From assembly GCF_013031245.1 (NCBI RefSeq), contig NZ_WPZL01000002.1:62001-126000 (forward strand): DNA of 64,000 nucleotides, given 5' to 3'. The first letter of the stretch is position 1. The number at the start of each line of letters is the position of its first letter. The position numbers and the translations under genes were made by a program. Shown piece by piece: positions 55,514 to 64,000 of this stretch. The notes under the pieces are model-generated. The model ran no database searches. It was given only the letters and a program-made list of their open reading frames with translations, and was not told the origin of the DNA. The DNA comes from Ruegeria lacuscaerulensis (GTDB lineage: Bacteria > Pseudomonadota > Alphaproteobacteria > Rhodobacterales > Rhodobacteraceae).

Positions 55514-56297
55514 TCTATTCAGCGAAGACCCGGTCTCGGTCGCGGATCGTCTTGCGGCCGAAGCCTTGATCGTTGACGTTGACGGGTTCGAGGGCCCGTT
55601 GGACGTGTTGCTGATGCTGTCGCGCACGCAAAAGGTCGACCTGCGGAAAATCTCGGTTCTGGCTCTGGCGCAGCAGTATCTGGCCTTTGTTGAAAAGGCG
55701 CGTGCGCTGCGCATCGAATTGGCAGCCGACTACCTGGTGATGGCCGCCTGGCTGGCCTTTCTGAAGTCCCGCCTGCTGCTGCCGCCCGACCCGGATGACG
55801 AAGGCCCTTCGGGGGAGGAACTGGCCGCGCATCTGGCGTTTCAGCTGGAGCGCCTGCAGGCCATGCGCGACGCCGCCGCGCGCCTGATGGCGCGGGACCA
55901 GCTGGGACGCGATTTCTTCAAACGCGGTCAGGGCGAGGACATCACCCGAATCCGCACCGTGACTTATTCTGCGACCCTGTTGGACCTGATGCAGGGTTAT
56001 GCTCGCATCCGCACCCGCGACGAATTCCGCCCCTTTGTGATGGACCGAGATGCTGTTTTCACCATGGAGCAGGCGCTGGAGCGGATGCGCCCGCTGATCG
56101 GGTTTGCGGGCGCATGGACGGATATGGAGACCTATCTGCCCGATGGTTGGGACGCTGATCCGGTGCGTCGGCGCTCGGCCACGGCGGCGACCTTTGCGGC
56201 CTCGCTAGAGCTGGTGAAAGAAGGACATATGGAAATCAAGCAAAGCGAAACCTTTGCCCCGATCCATCTGCGTAAGAGGACTGAAACACGTGACTGA
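55503..56297 (+). CDS. scpA: Segregation and condensation protein A
   Basis: 264 aa. Kleisin subunit of the SMC-ScpAB condensin-like complex: N-terminal FEGPLDVLLMLSRTQKVDLRKIS that binds SMC, a helical middle and a C-terminal winged-helix-like end with HMEIKQSETFAPIHLR. It overlaps nagZ and scpB, so the genes are co-translated. Confidence 0.95.
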   Translation: MNDSLFSEDPVSVADRLAAEALIVDVDGFEGPLDVLLMLSRTQKVDLRKISVLALAQQYLAFVEKARALRIELAADYLVMAAWLAFLKSRLLLPPDPDDEGPSGEELAAHLAFQLERLQAMRDAAARLMARDQLGRDFFKRGQGEDITRIRTVTYSATLLDLMQGYARIRTRDEFRPFVMDRDAVFTMEQALERMRPLIGFAGAWTDMETYLPDGWDADPVRRRSATAATFAASLELVKEGHMEIKQSETFAPIHLRKRTETRD

Positions 56298-56946
56298 CGC
56301 CACCGAAGAAGAAGGCACCGGCACCCTGTTCGAAGCCCCCCCTCTGGCCGAACAGGAACGTATGGTCGAGGCCGTTCTGTTTGCCAGTGCCGAACCGGTG
56401 ACCATTGCCGACCTGGAGGCGCGGATGCCGCATGGCAGCGATGCAGTACAAGCGGTTGAAATGCTTCAAAAACGGTATGAGGGGCGTGGTGTCCGCGTTG
56501 TCAAGGTCGGTGAAGCCTGGGCTATTCGAACAGCCCCCGATCTGGGGTTCCTGATGCAGAAGGAAACGGTTGAGACCCGCAAACTCAGCCGTGCCGCGAT
56601 CGAAACACTGGCCATCGTGGCCTATCATCAGCCCTGCACGCGGGCGGAGATCGAAGAAATCCGCGGTGTCTCGGTGTCGCGTGGGACGATTGACCAGTTG
56701 CTGGAAATGGAATGGATCAGACTGGGCCGTCGTCGGATGACACCGGGCCGGCCGGTGACATTTGTGGTGACGCCACAGTTTCTGGATCACTTCGGGCTGG
56801 AAAACGCCCGCGACCTGCCGGGCCTCAAGGAGCTGCGGGCCGCCGGGTTGCTGGAAAACAGGCCACCTCCGGGCACGATCCCTCTGGGGGAAGGGCGCGA
56901 AGAAGACCAGGACGAGGATCAGACCGAACTGTTCGAAGAAGAGTGA
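56290..56946 (+). CDS. scpB: Segregation and condensation protein B
   Basis: 218 aa from GTG 56290, eight bases into the end of scpA; an in-frame ATG at 56254 has no better support. Two winged-helix domains: VEAVLFASAEPVTIADL and AIETLAIVAYHQPCTRAEIEEIRGVS, with acidic C-terminal tail EEDQDEDQTELFEEE. ScpB dimers bind the kleisin ScpA. Confidence 0.95.
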   Translation: MTDATEEEGTGTLFEAPPLAEQERMVEAVLFASAEPVTIADLEARMPHGSDAVQAVEMLQKRYEGRGVRVVKVGEAWAIRTAPDLGFLMQKETVETRKLSRAAIETLAIVAYHQPCTRAEIEEIRGVSVSRGTIDQLLEMEWIRLGRRRMTPGRPVTFVVTPQFLDHFGLENARDLPGLKELRAAGLLENRPPPGTIPLGEGREEDQDEDQTELFEEE

Positions 56947-57009
56947 TCGCGCGGCCCTTTTGTTGCCGCGCAGATCACCTATGTTGGGGCGGGAAAACGG
57001 AGTTGAGCA

Positions 57010-57243
57010 ATGAATGCCAATCGGATCATCGATATAATCGTGCGCCAGGTCATGCGGCGCCTTGTCAATAAGGGTGTGGACAAGGGTTTTGACGTGGCAA
57101 GCCGGATGGGCGGCAAATCCGAGCAGCAAACCGGGAAACCGGGAACAGGTCGTCCGGTTCAGGGCAACGCAGGCCGCTCAGCGCAGGGGATGAAGCAGGC
57201 GCAGCGCATGACCCGTCAGATGCGCCGGTTTATGAAGTTCTGA
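57010..57243 (+). CDS. Small basic conserved hypothetical protein
   Basis: 77 aa. N-terminal amphipathic helix MNANRIIDIIVRQVMRRLVN, a Gly/Gln-rich linker and a C-terminal basic helix with several Met/Arg/Gln residues (MTRQMRRFMKF). Net charge strongly positive. Its stop abuts the stop of the convergent gene (TGATCA). Function unknown; position after scpB is suggestive only. Confidence 0.7.
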   Translation: MNANRIIDIIVRQVMRRLVNKGVDKGFDVASRMGGKSEQQTGKPGTGRPVQGNAGRSAQGMKQAQRMTRQMRRFMKF

Positions 57244-58323
57244 TCAGCTAACCGCCTTGAAATGCTTGGACAGTTTCAGGCCCTGTCCCTGATAGTTTGA
57301 CGCGATGCCAGCGCCATATAGCTGCGTGGGCATCTCGGCCATCTTCTCGTAGACCAGCCGCCCGACGACCTGACCGTGTTCCAGCGCGAAAGGCGCCTCG
57401 TGGCAGCGGACCTCCAGCACACCGCGTGATCCCGCGCCCCCGGCGGCGGCATGGCCGAATCCGGGATCGAAGAAGCCTGCATAATGCACCCGAAATTCGC
57501 CCACCATCGCCAGATAAGGGGCCATTTCGGCGGCATACAACGGTGGGATATGCACCGCCTCACGGCTGACAAGAATATAGAACGCGCCGGGGTCCAGGAT
57601 GATGCGGCCATCAGTGGTGCGCACCTCTTCCCAGTATTCTTGCGGGTCGTATTCCCCAATCCGGTCCAGATCGATCACGCCGGTATGCGGCTTGGCGCGA
57701 TAGCCAACCAGATCGGTGTCGGGCAATTGAAGATCGACCGAGAAACCCAGCCCGTCCTGAATCACTGCGGGGCCATCGACCAGCGGGGCCTCGGCGTGCA
57801 GCGCAGTCAGTTCTGTGTCGCTGAGAACGGCCTGACCCTGACGGAACCGGATCTGGTTTAGCCGCATGCCGGGGCGCACCAGCACCGAGAAAGACCGTGG
57901 GCAAATCTCGGCATAAAGCGGCCCTGTATAGCCCGCAGGAACCCGGTCGAATTCAGTGCCGCCATCGGTGATCGCACGGGTCAACAGGTCGAGACGCCCG
58001 GTTGAGCTTTTCGCGTTGGCCACCGCGCTGACATCAGCGGGCAGGGCCAGCGATTCCATCAGAGGCACCAGATAGACACAGCCTTTTTCCAGAACTGCGC
58101 CGTCCGAGATATCGATACGATGCATTTCAAACTCAGCCAGACGGTCGGCGACCGTGCGGTCTTCGCCGGCAAGAAAAGATGCGCGAACCCTGTAAGCTAC
58201 TGTTCCAAGGCGTAAATCAAGACTGGCCGGTTGGACCTGCTCGGGGATGACCTCGGGGCTGGCGGTGATCTCACCGCGTGTAATCATCGCCTCGATCTGC
58301 TGGTTTGGGCATACGCCTGTCAT
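57244..58323 (-). CDS. Double-domain dCTP-deaminase-like protein (2'-deoxycytidine 5'-triphosphate deaminase)
   Basis: 359 aa from the ATG at 58323 (GGGGGG upstream). It is twice the length of a normal Dcd (about 190 aa) and seems to hold two dUTPase-fold domains: one with QPASLDLRLGTVAYRV and AKSSTGRLDLLTRAITDGG, the other with DPGAFYILVSREAVHIPP and HYAGFFDPGFGHA. The GxxDPGFxG element and the SSTGR-like element are seen in Dcd/DUT families. It would make dUTP or dUMP from dCTP, though activity of the double form is inferred. Confidence 0.85.
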   Translation of the reverse strand: MTGVCPNQQIEAMITRGEITASPEVIPEQVQPASLDLRLGTVAYRVRASFLAGEDRTVADRLAEFEMHRIDISDGAVLEKGCVYLVPLMESLALPADVSAVANAKSSTGRLDLLTRAITDGGTEFDRVPAGYTGPLYAEICPRSFSVLVRPGMRLNQIRFRQGQAVLSDTELTALHAEAPLVDGPAVIQDGLGFSVDLQLPDTDLVGYRAKPHTGVIDLDRIGEYDPQEYWEEVRTTDGRIILDPGAFYILVSREAVHIPPLYAAEMAPYLAMVGEFRVHYAGFFDPGFGHAAAGGAGSRGVLEVRCHEAPFALEHGQVVGRLVYEKMAEMPTQLYGAGIASNYQGQGLKLSKHFKAVS

Positions 58324-58384
58324 TCCGATCCCCCCTGATGCCAGAGCGGGATCCGGCCTGTGTGCCATAAACGTCGGTGTGATT

Positions 58385-58461
58385 TGGTCGGGCTAGCAGG
58401 ACTCGAACCTGCGACCTTCCGTCCCCCAGACGGACGCGCTACCAGGCTGCGCCATAGCCCG
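58385..58461 (-). tRNA. tRNA-Pro (anticodon GGG)
   Basis: Read on the minus strand: acceptor CGGGCTA/TAGCCCG, D-arm GCGC...GCGC, anticodon stem TCCGT/ACGGA with loop CTGGGGG, T-arm GCAGG-TTCGAGT-CCTGC, discriminator A and an encoded CCA. Loop position 34-36 is GGG, so it reads CCC/CCU proline codons. 77 bases with CCA. Confidence 0.96.
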
Positions 58462-58522
58462 ACGTTGAGGTGTTCATAAAGACTTTCCCAGCAGGGGCAA
58501 GAGGAAATCATCGCCTTTTTTC

Positions 58523-59146
58523 TTATCCCGCCGATCGGTTTTCAATTCGGTCGAGAACAGCGCGAAGGTCTTTTGCCACCGGTGCAATTTCCCGCAACAG
58601 CTTGTCGTCAAAATCGGTTCGCTCCCATGCTTGCGTCGCGATTCCGCCGAGCAGGGGGGCTTCGTCCAGATATTCGGGCTCTGCCTCCTGCTGCACAGGT
58701 TTCGACTGTTGTGGGGCCGGTTTCGGTTCCACTGCGGTTGCGGTCACCGGTTCTGCGGCCGGAGTGGTGTCGCCCAAGTCCAGTTTTGCCTGATCGCTTT
58801 CTGACGCAGTTTTGGCTTCGAAAGGGACGACTACATTGTCATTTGCTGTAGCTTCCGGCTCGGCCATTTCATCCAAACTCTGCGACAGTGATGCGACATG
58901 GTTCACACCTTGTTCGCGCAGGATGCGTTGGACGCCCTTGATCGTAATACCATCCTCGTGAAGCAGCTTCTTGATGCCGCCCAGCAAGCGCATATCATTA
59001 GGCCGGTAGTACCGGCGACCGCCCGCACGTTTGACCGGTTTGACCTGGCTAAAACGGCTTTCCCAGAATCGCAGCACATGTGCCTGAACGCCCAGCCAAT
59101 CCGCAACTTCACTGATAGTGCGAAAGGCGTCTGGGGACTTGCTCAT
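58523..59146 (-). CDS. MerR family regulator
   Basis: 207 aa. N-terminal winged HTH of MerR type: [48 protein letters not shown]. The middle is Pro/Glu/Ala-rich and the C-terminus ([21 protein letters not shown]) helical. No metal-binding cysteines, so a metal sensor role is unlikely. It follows ihfA, an arrangement common in proteobacteria. Confidence 0.92.
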   Translation of the reverse strand: MSKSPDAFRTISEVADWLGVQAHVLRFWESRFSQVKPVKRAGGRRYYRPNDMRLLGGIKKLLHEDGITIKGVQRILREQGVNHVASLSQSLDEMAEPEATANDNVVVPFEAKTASESDQAKLDLGDTTPAAEPVTATAVEPKPAPQQSKPVQQEAEPEYLDEAPLLGGIATQAWERTDFDDKLLREIAPVAKDLRAVLDRIENRSAG

Positions 59147-59164
59147 AACCGTGCCGTCCTGATC

Positions 59165-59467
59165 TTACTTGCGGTTCCCTGCGGCGACGCGATCTTTCAT
59201 AAGATGCGACGGGCGGAATGTCAGAACCCGGCGGGGCTGAATCGGAACCTCTTCACCGGTTTTGGGGTTGCGGCCGATACGGGCGGTTTTGTCCCGAACG
59301 CTGAAGGTGCCAAAAGATGAAATCTTTACCTGTTCGCCACGCACCAGCGCGTCGGACATATGGTTCAGAACGCTTTCCACCAGTTGCGCACTTTCATTGC
59401 GTGACAGGCCGACTTCACGAAAGACGGCCTCGCTCAGATCCATTCGGGTCAGTGTTTTATCGCCCAT
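59165..59467 (-). CDS. ihfA: Integration host factor alpha subunit
   Basis: 100 aa from the ATG at 59467 (AGGGG upstream). DNA-bending HU/IHF fold: [32 protein letters not shown], and the beta-arm with [22 protein letters not shown], in which the Pro of NPKTG inserts into DNA. It acts in chromosome architecture and transcription. Confidence 0.95.
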   Translation of the reverse strand: MGDKTLTRMDLSEAVFREVGLSRNESAQLVESVLNHMSDALVRGEQVKISSFGTFSVRDKTARIGRNPKTGEEVPIQPRRVLTFRPSHLMKDRVAAGNRK

Positions 59468-59563
59468 ACTTTTTCCCCTGTTGCTACCAAAGAATATGGT
59501 GGAGGGAAATTCGCTGTCAATATCAATGAATTGCAAGGCGGTGTGTAAGCCGAATTGCGCCGG

Positions 59564-60535
59564 TTACCAGCGCAGGACAACCGACCCCCAGGCCAGGCCA
59601 CCACCGATGGCCTCGGTCACGATCAGGTCGCGCTGTTTGATCTGCCCGCGCTCTTTGCCCACGGACAGGGCAAGGGGAATCGATGCGGCAGACGTGTTGC
59701 CGTGATCCTGAACGGTGACAACCACATTCTCCATCGGCAGACCCATTTTCTTGGCCGTGCCCTGAATAATGCGGATATTTGCCTGATGTGGCACGATCCA
59801 GTCGACGTCGGAATTGCTGAGGCCCACGGCCGACAGCGCGGTTTCTGCTGTTTTGGCCAGTTTTTCGACCGCATGACGAAACACTTGATTGCCCTGCATG
59901 CGAAGATGGCCGGTCGATTGGGTCGATACCCCGCCATCGACATAGAGCAGATCCTTGTAGCGGCCGTCCGAGTTGAGGTCGGTCGCCAGAATGCCGCGAT
60001 CCTGAGCGGTCCCTTCGCCTTCCTGCAGTTCAAGGATCAAAGCGCCGGCGCCATCGCCGAACAGCACGCATGTGGACCGGTCCGACCAATCCATGATTCG
60101 CGAAAATGTTTCGGCTCCGATGACCAGCACGCGCTTGGCCTGACCTGACAGGATCAGGGCGTTCGCGTTGCTGAGCGCGAAAACGAAACCAGCGCAAACG
60201 GCCTGAACGTCAAAGGCAAAGCCCTTGGTCATGCCCAACCGGGCCTGAACCATCGTCGCTGCCGACGGGAAGGTCAGATCAGCGGTCGAAGTGGCCAGAA
60301 TGATCGCGTCGATGTCGTCCGCGGTCAGGCCAGCATCGGCCAGCGCAGCCTCGGCCGCCTTGGTGGCAAGATCAGAAGTGGTCTCACCATCGGCGGCAAA
60401 GTGGCGGCGTTCGATACCTGAGCGGGTTCTGATCCACTCATCCGACGTATCAAGCGTCTTTTCAAATTCGGAGTTCGGAACGATGCGCTCTGGCAAATAA
60501 TGTCCGACACCTACAACAACTGAACGGCCTGCCAT
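59564..60535 (-). CDS. fabH: Beta-ketoacyl-ACP synthase III
   Basis: 323 aa. Thiolase fold with Cys114 in VQAVCAGF, His in VPHQANIRI and Asn in DHGNTSAASI, the Cys-His-Asn triad. It starts fatty acid synthesis by joining acetyl-CoA with malonyl-ACP. Upstream lies plsX (21 bp). Confidence 0.96.
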   Translation of the reverse strand: MAGRSVVVGVGHYLPERIVPNSEFEKTLDTSDEWIRTRSGIERRHFAADGETTSDLATKAAEAALADAGLTADDIDAIILATSTADLTFPSAATMVQARLGMTKGFAFDVQAVCAGFVFALSNANALILSGQAKRVLVIGAETFSRIMDWSDRSTCVLFGDGAGALILELQEGEGTAQDRGILATDLNSDGRYKDLLYVDGGVSTQSTGHLRMQGNQVFRHAVEKLAKTAETALSAVGLSNSDVDWIVPHQANIRIIQGTAKKMGLPMENVVVTVQDHGNTSAASIPLALSVGKERGQIKQRDLIVTEAIGGGLAWGSVVLRW

Positions 60536-60556
60536 TTTGGGTTACTGCCTTTATTG

Positions 60557-61645
60557 TTATTCGCCCGCCTTTGGCGGTACGTGCGCGACATCTTGTGCAA
60601 GCTCGGCTGTCGATGCAACCCGTGCCGCCAATTTTTCAGCGAAACCAGACTGGGCCAGTGTAAAGGCCAGTTTGACTGCTGCTGATACTCCGGTGGCATC
60701 CGCGCCACCATGCGATTTTACCACTGTCCCGTTGAGGCCGAGGAACACCCCGCCGTTAACACGTCGCGGATCGATGCGTTTTTTCAATCGCTGCAGCGAA
60801 GTGATCGCCAGAATCGAGGCAAGGCGCGACAGCGGAGAGTATTTGAACGCCTCGCGTAGCAGATCGCCTATCAGGCTTGCCGTGCCTTCACCGGTCTTGA
60901 TGGCGACGTTGCCGGTAAACCCATCGGTTACAATGACATCCGCCTTGTCGCCGGGGATATCGCTGCCTTCAACGAAGCCGACAAAATTGAATTTTGCCTG
61001 ATCCGCAAAATCTGAGATCATTGCGTGGGCTTCTTTAAGTTCCGCACGGCCTTTGTGCTCTTCGGTGCCGACATTCAGCAGGCCGATGCGCGGACGTTCC
61101 AGCGCCATTCCATTGCGGGCGTAGGATGCGCCCATCAGCGCGTATTGCAACAGATCCTTGGCGTCGGCTCGCACATCCGCGCCCACATCCAGCATCACGT
61201 TGAATCCCTGCGGGTTGCGCGAGGGCCACAGAATCGCGATGGCCGGGCGGTTCACGCCCGGCAGTTTACGCAGCCGCATCATCGATAACGCCATCAGCGC
61301 ACCGGTATTGCCGCAGGACACGGCGCCATGCGCTTCGCCCTGACGCACCGATTCCAGTGCCGACCACATCGAGGTCTGTTTACCGCTGCGGACAACCTGG
61401 CTGGGCTTATCCTCCATCGTGACCACATCGGTGCAGTCACGAAAAACGACGCGCCCTTCAAGGACACGCCGTTTGGCGACAAGTTTGCGCAACGTGGCTT
61501 CAGGCCCATGCAGGATGAACGCGATGTCGGGGTTCTTGTTTGCCGAATTGGCAACGCCCGCCACCACGGTAGCGGGCCCCGAATCTCCGCCCATAGCGTC
61601 AACCGAGATGGTAATCCGTCCGGCTTGCGTGGGCTGTTCTGTCAT
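60557..61645 (-). CDS. plsX: Phosphate acyltransferase PlsX
   Basis: 362 aa. Makes acyl-phosphate from acyl-ACP, the first step to phosphatidic acid through PlsY. Hallmarks: SVDAMGGDSGP, SCGNTGALM, RPAIAILWP, LNVGTEEHKGRAELKEA and NGGVFLGLNGTVVKSHGGAD. It lies between rpmF and fabH in the widely conserved cluster. Confidence 0.96.
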   Translation of the reverse strand: MTEQPTQAGRITISVDAMGGDSGPATVVAGVANSANKNPDIAFILHGPEATLRKLVAKRRVLEGRVVFRDCTDVVTMEDKPSQVVRSGKQTSMWSALESVRQGEAHGAVSCGNTGALMALSMMRLRKLPGVNRPAIAILWPSRNPQGFNVMLDVGADVRADAKDLLQYALMGASYARNGMALERPRIGLLNVGTEEHKGRAELKEAHAMISDFADQAKFNFVGFVEGSDIPGDKADVIVTDGFTGNVAIKTGEGTASLIGDLLREAFKYSPLSRLASILAITSLQRLKKRIDPRRVNGGVFLGLNGTVVKSHGGADATGVSAAVKLAFTLAQSGFAEKLAARVASTAELAQDVAHVPPKAGE

Positions 61646-61669
61646 GCCTTGGCCTGCGCTCTAAAAGGC

Positions 61670-61876
61670 TTAGGCCGCGTCTTCGTCCAGGTCGATTTCG
61701 TCGGCCTGCGCGACGACTTCACGGTCATCATAGTGGCCGCAGGACGCGCAGACATGGTGCGGGCGTTTCAGTTCGCCGCAGTTTGCGCATTCGTTCGGGT
61801 TTGCAGCAACCAGAGCGTCGTGTGCGCGGCGGTTGTTGCGACGCGACTTGGAAACTTTGTTCTGTTGGACAGCCAT
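61670..61876 (-). CDS. rpmF: 50S ribosomal protein L32
   Basis: 68 aa. N-terminal [19 protein letters not shown] and two CxxC pairs (CANC and CASC) for zinc, with an acidic tail longer than usual (about ten residues, EIDLDEDAA). It is followed by plsX on the same strand. Confidence 0.96.
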   Translation of the reverse strand: MAVQQNKVSKSRRNNRRAHDALVAANPNECANCGELKRPHHVCASCGHYDDREVVAQADEIDLDEDAA

Positions 61877-62082
61877 GGTCTCAACCTTTGTCTACTGAGG
61901 GTCAGCAGATTCGCCGCCGACCGGGTTTCATTCTTCGTTTTTCTCGTGGTTTGACGCGCGTTTAGGGGACGAGCCCCGCAATGTCCAACCCAAATTCCGA
62001 TGAGCGCGCGAAAATACTGCGATTCTCGGCATGTTCAAGCGATTTTTCTGAGCGCCTGCTATGACAGGAAAACAGACCTATG

Positions 62083-62619
62083 TCACTCGTCTTTTTTCAA
62101 GGCATCGCGCAAATCGGCCAGCCCCGAAAATGGCTTGACGTCTTCATCGGTCAAAGCCTGCTTACCCGGCTCGGTAAAACCGGCCTGACCCAGTTCTGCG
62201 CCATCTTTACGCGGGTATTGGGGCAGGGCCAGCGACAGGGCCTCGACCATGACAAGCGCCGGGTCGATCTCGGCGCCCAGCTGTTCGGTCTCGTCATCTT
62301 CGGGGATTTCGAACTCGGGCTCTTCGGGATCGGCCCAGTTAGCGACAAAGACCCGGGTTACGGGAATGTCGATGCGGGTCGTTACCGGCTCCAGCGTCAC
62401 GACGCAGGGCTGAATGACCGTAGCGCCCAGTTTGCCCTTCAATACCCAGTCACGTTTGCCCGTTGCCCCAACGTCACCTACAAAGCTGAGCTTTCGCAGG
62501 CCAAGCAGGCCCAGATCACCCTTGATGGCGTCCAAAGCCTTTGCATCAGGGCGCAGTTCAAACGGAGTTGGTGCGTTTTGGGGCAGATCTGCCACCCGCA
62601 GAGATGTCTGGTTGCTCAT
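62083..62619 (-). CDS. YceD/DUF177 family protein
   Basis: 178 aa from the ATG at 62619 (AGGAAAGGG upstream); the longer frame has no RBS. Recognised by CVVTLEPVTTRIDIPVTRVFV and the acidic end with LALPQYPRKDGAELG; usual partner of rpmF. YceD has been linked to 23S rRNA synthesis or ribosome assembly. The 62620-62703 gap lies between it and bamE, a divergent promoter region. Confidence 0.9.
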   Translation of the reverse strand: MSNQTSLRVADLPQNAPTPFELRPDAKALDAIKGDLGLLGLRKLSFVGDVGATGKRDWVLKGKLGATVIQPCVVTLEPVTTRIDIPVTRVFVANWADPEEPEFEIPEDDETEQLGAEIDPALVMVEALSLALPQYPRKDGAELGQAGFTEPGKQALTDEDVKPFSGLADLRDALKKDE

Positions 62620-62703
62620 TCGTGACCCTTTCCTGTGTTGAACCGGGGCTGCGGTTTCTGTAATCGGATAGGGTCCGCGAGGGGGCAACGCAAGAGGGTG
62701 TAA

Positions 62704-63177
62704 ATGTTGAAGGTTGTGAACAGGTTGAACCCAGCGTCGAAAACGCTTGTTTTTGCGGCCTGTCTGGCAGCCGTCGGGGCGTGTAGTCCAGTCTTCAAGA
62801 ATCACGGATATATCCCGCCAGCCGAGGACCTTGCCGAGATCAAGGTCGGTGTGGACACCCGCGACAGCGTTATGGAAGCGGTCGGCGCGCCCAGTTCGTC
62901 CGGAGTAGTACGGGATTCCGGATTTTACTACGTTCGGTCCCGCGTTCGTCACTATGGCCCGAAGCGGCCCGAGGTGGTTTCGCGCGAGCTGGTCGCGATC
63001 AGCTTTGATGATCGTGGAGTCGTCCGCAACATCGAACGTTTCGGGCTGGAAGACGGCGTGGTCGTTCAACTGGATCGCCGCGTGACCGAATCCTCAATTG
63101 AGGGTAAGGGCTTCCTCCGCCAGCTGTTGGGTAACATCGGCAACTTCAACCCTGCCAATATTCCAGGCGCCAACTAA
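62704..63177 (+). CDS. bamE: Outer-membrane assembly lipoprotein BamE (SmpA/OmlA)
   Basis: 157 aa. Lipoprotein signal with lipobox VGAC, lipidated Cys27. The SmpA/OmlA beta-alpha-alpha-beta-beta fold: HGYIPPAEDLAEIKVGVDTRDSVMEAVGAP, then SRVRHYGPKRPEVVSRELVAISFDDRGVVRNI. A component of the BAM complex that folds outer-membrane proteins. olsB follows on the same strand. Confidence 0.9.
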   Translation: MLKVVNRLNPASKTLVFAACLAAVGACSPVFKNHGYIPPAEDLAEIKVGVDTRDSVMEAVGAPSSSGVVRDSGFYYVRSRVRHYGPKRPEVVSRELVAISFDDRGVVRNIERFGLEDGVVVQLDRRVTESSIEGKGFLRQLLGNIGNFNPANIPGAN

Positions 63178-63275
63178 TTTACAGCCAAGTCTTGTTATGG
63201 TCACAGGACAGTCACACGTCTTGTGATAATGACGCGGCAAGATGAAACAGGTCAGCAACCGCGGAGGATGCGACC

Positions 63276-64000
63276 ATGGCACTATTGCTTGGTAAAGGTC
63301 GGTATCGTGCGCGTCTTGCGCAGACACCACAGGATGTGACCGCTGCACAGCGGCTTCGTACCCTGGCCTTTGACACGAACCTGACCGATCGGGACGATTT
63401 CGACCCTGTCTGTGCCCATATACTGGTCGAAGATATGCGCGAAGGGAGGCAATTGGTCTGTTGCTTCCGTATGCTGACCATGGAGTGTGGGGCTGAGATC
63501 GGTGACAGTTATTCCGCACAATTCTATGACCTGTCCGCCCTCGAAGGTTTTGACGGGCGGATGGTCGAGATGGGGCGGTTTTGCATTCATCCCGACTGGA
63601 CCGATCCGGACATATTGCGTGTCGCGTGGGGCGCGATGACCGCTTATGTGGACCAAAACAACGTTGAGATGCTGTTCGGCTGTTCTTCCTTTGCGGGGAC
63701 GGAAACCTCTGAGTATCTGGACGCATTTGCAATGCTGAAGCACCGGCATCTGGCGCCCAAGCGGTGGTTGCCGCGGGTCAAGGCGCCGGATGTGTTCCGC
63801 TTTGCTGCCCGTCTGCGTCGTCGGCCAGATTCAAAGAAAGCGATGCTCCGGATGCCGCCTTTGCTGCGCACTTATCTGACGATGGGCGGATGGGTCAGCG
63901 ATCATGCAGTGGTCGATCGCCACATGAACACACTTCATGTATTCACCGGACTTGAAATCGGAGCGATCCCCCCCGCGCGGAAACGTTTGTTACGGACTGT
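63276..64000 (+). CDS. olsB: Ornithine lipid N-acyltransferase OlsB (3' end outside window)
   Basis: At least 241 residues; no stop before the window edge. GGAGG lies nine bases before the ATG. GNAT-type fold: RLRTLAFDTNLTDRDDFDPVCAHILVEDM, VEMGRFCIHPDWTDPDILRVAWGAM and LFGCSSFAGTETSEYLDAFAML are hallmarks of the OlsB/L-ornithine N-alpha-acyltransferase family, which makes lyso-ornithine lipid from a 3-hydroxyacyl-ACP. olsA is not visible in the window. Confidence 0.88.
   Translation, partial: MALLLGKGRYRARLAQTPQDVTAAQRLRTLAFDTNLTDRDDFDPVCAHILVEDMREGRQLVCCFRMLTMECGAEIGDSYSAQFYDLSALEGFDGRMVEMGRFCIHPDWTDPDILRVAWGAMTAYVDQNNVEMLFGCSSFAGTETSEYLDAFAMLKHRHLAPKRWLPRVKAPDVFRFAARLRRRPDSKKAMLRMPPLLRTYLTMGGWVSDHAVVDRHMNTLHVFTGLEIGAIPPARKRLLRT

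Noticed and set aside
58385-58461. tRNA-Pro gene as an integration site for a mobile element
   Set aside because: No integrase, direct repeat or foreign-looking genes flank it.
1-64000. CRISPR arrays, insertion sequences, prophage or integrated element
   Set aside because: No regularly spaced repeats, transposase, integrase or phage structural genes were seen; gene content is housekeeping throughout.

Overview
The window reads as a stretch of core chromosome from an alphaproteobacterium of the Rhodobacterales, most likely the Roseobacter group (Ruegeria-like). The evidence is a Shemin-type 5-aminolevulinate synthase preceded by a perfect FNR/FnrL box, a DksA that keeps only one of the four zinc-finger cysteines, an OlsB-type ornithine-lipid acyltransferase, a TakP-like TRAP transporter with unusually large membrane subunits, a double-length dCTP-deaminase-like protein, DUF2852 and DUF2927 proteins, and the gene order ihfA-merR next to rpmF-plsX-fabH. 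Base composition looks uniformly GC-rich. I found no insertion sequence, prophage, integrase, CRISPR array or conjugation gene. This is inference from protein and motif recognition; no database search was run.

Layout. 1-9053: a DUF924 end fragment, a small membrane coiled-coil protein, lpdA, an M20 peptidase, hemA, a RodZ-like HTH membrane protein, ispG, and a translationally coupled pair of unrecognised membrane proteins (57 and 217 aa). 9085-16253: envelope genes, namely a DsbA-like oxidoreductase overlapping an M48-TPR (BepA-like) protease, a divergent aminotransferase, a periplasmic N-acetylmuramoyl-L-alanine amidase and penicillin-binding protein 1A. 16247-22076: an APH(6)-like kinase, prfB, an M50 membrane peptidase, an amidase, a DUF2189 membrane protein and an XRE-type regulator. 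22332-24949: the ilvBN operon with its own promoter, a 15-residue leader peptide rich in Leu/Val/Ile codons and an attenuator. 25174-33366: a 2OG-Fe(II) oxygenase, a VOC protein, and a NarL-type two-component system divergent from a TRAP transporter operon. 33501-41835: VOC, Bpt, RDD and DUF2852 proteins, an NTF2-like protein coupled to glnE, an RlmI-like rRNA methylase coupled to a PIN protein, and an M48 protease. 41917-46523: a monooxygenase-fold protein and a MoxR/GNAT/DUF2927 lipoprotein/56-aa membrane peptide/VWA cluster. 46895-53356: dksA, a flavin monooxygenase, xth, an A-type Fe-S carrier, a dGTPase-like protein, a periplasmic protein and argS. 53445-57243: SPOR-nagZ-scpA-scpB and a small basic protein. 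57244-64000: the double dCTP-deaminase-like protein, tRNA-Pro(GGG), merR, ihfA, fabH, plsX, rpmF, yceD and, divergently, bamE and olsB (cut by the window edge).

The genes form short operons that often use 4-base ATGA or GTGA overlaps. Several convergent pairs end on touching or overlapping stop codons. No gene cluster here is a clear, entirely new system. The points most worth following up are the ilv attenuator, the FnrL box at hemA, the coupled 57/217-aa membrane pair, the MoxR-VWA cluster with a coupled 56-aa membrane peptide, the BepA-like/DsbA-like pair, the zinc-less DksA, and several unexplained perfect palindromes upstream of genes.
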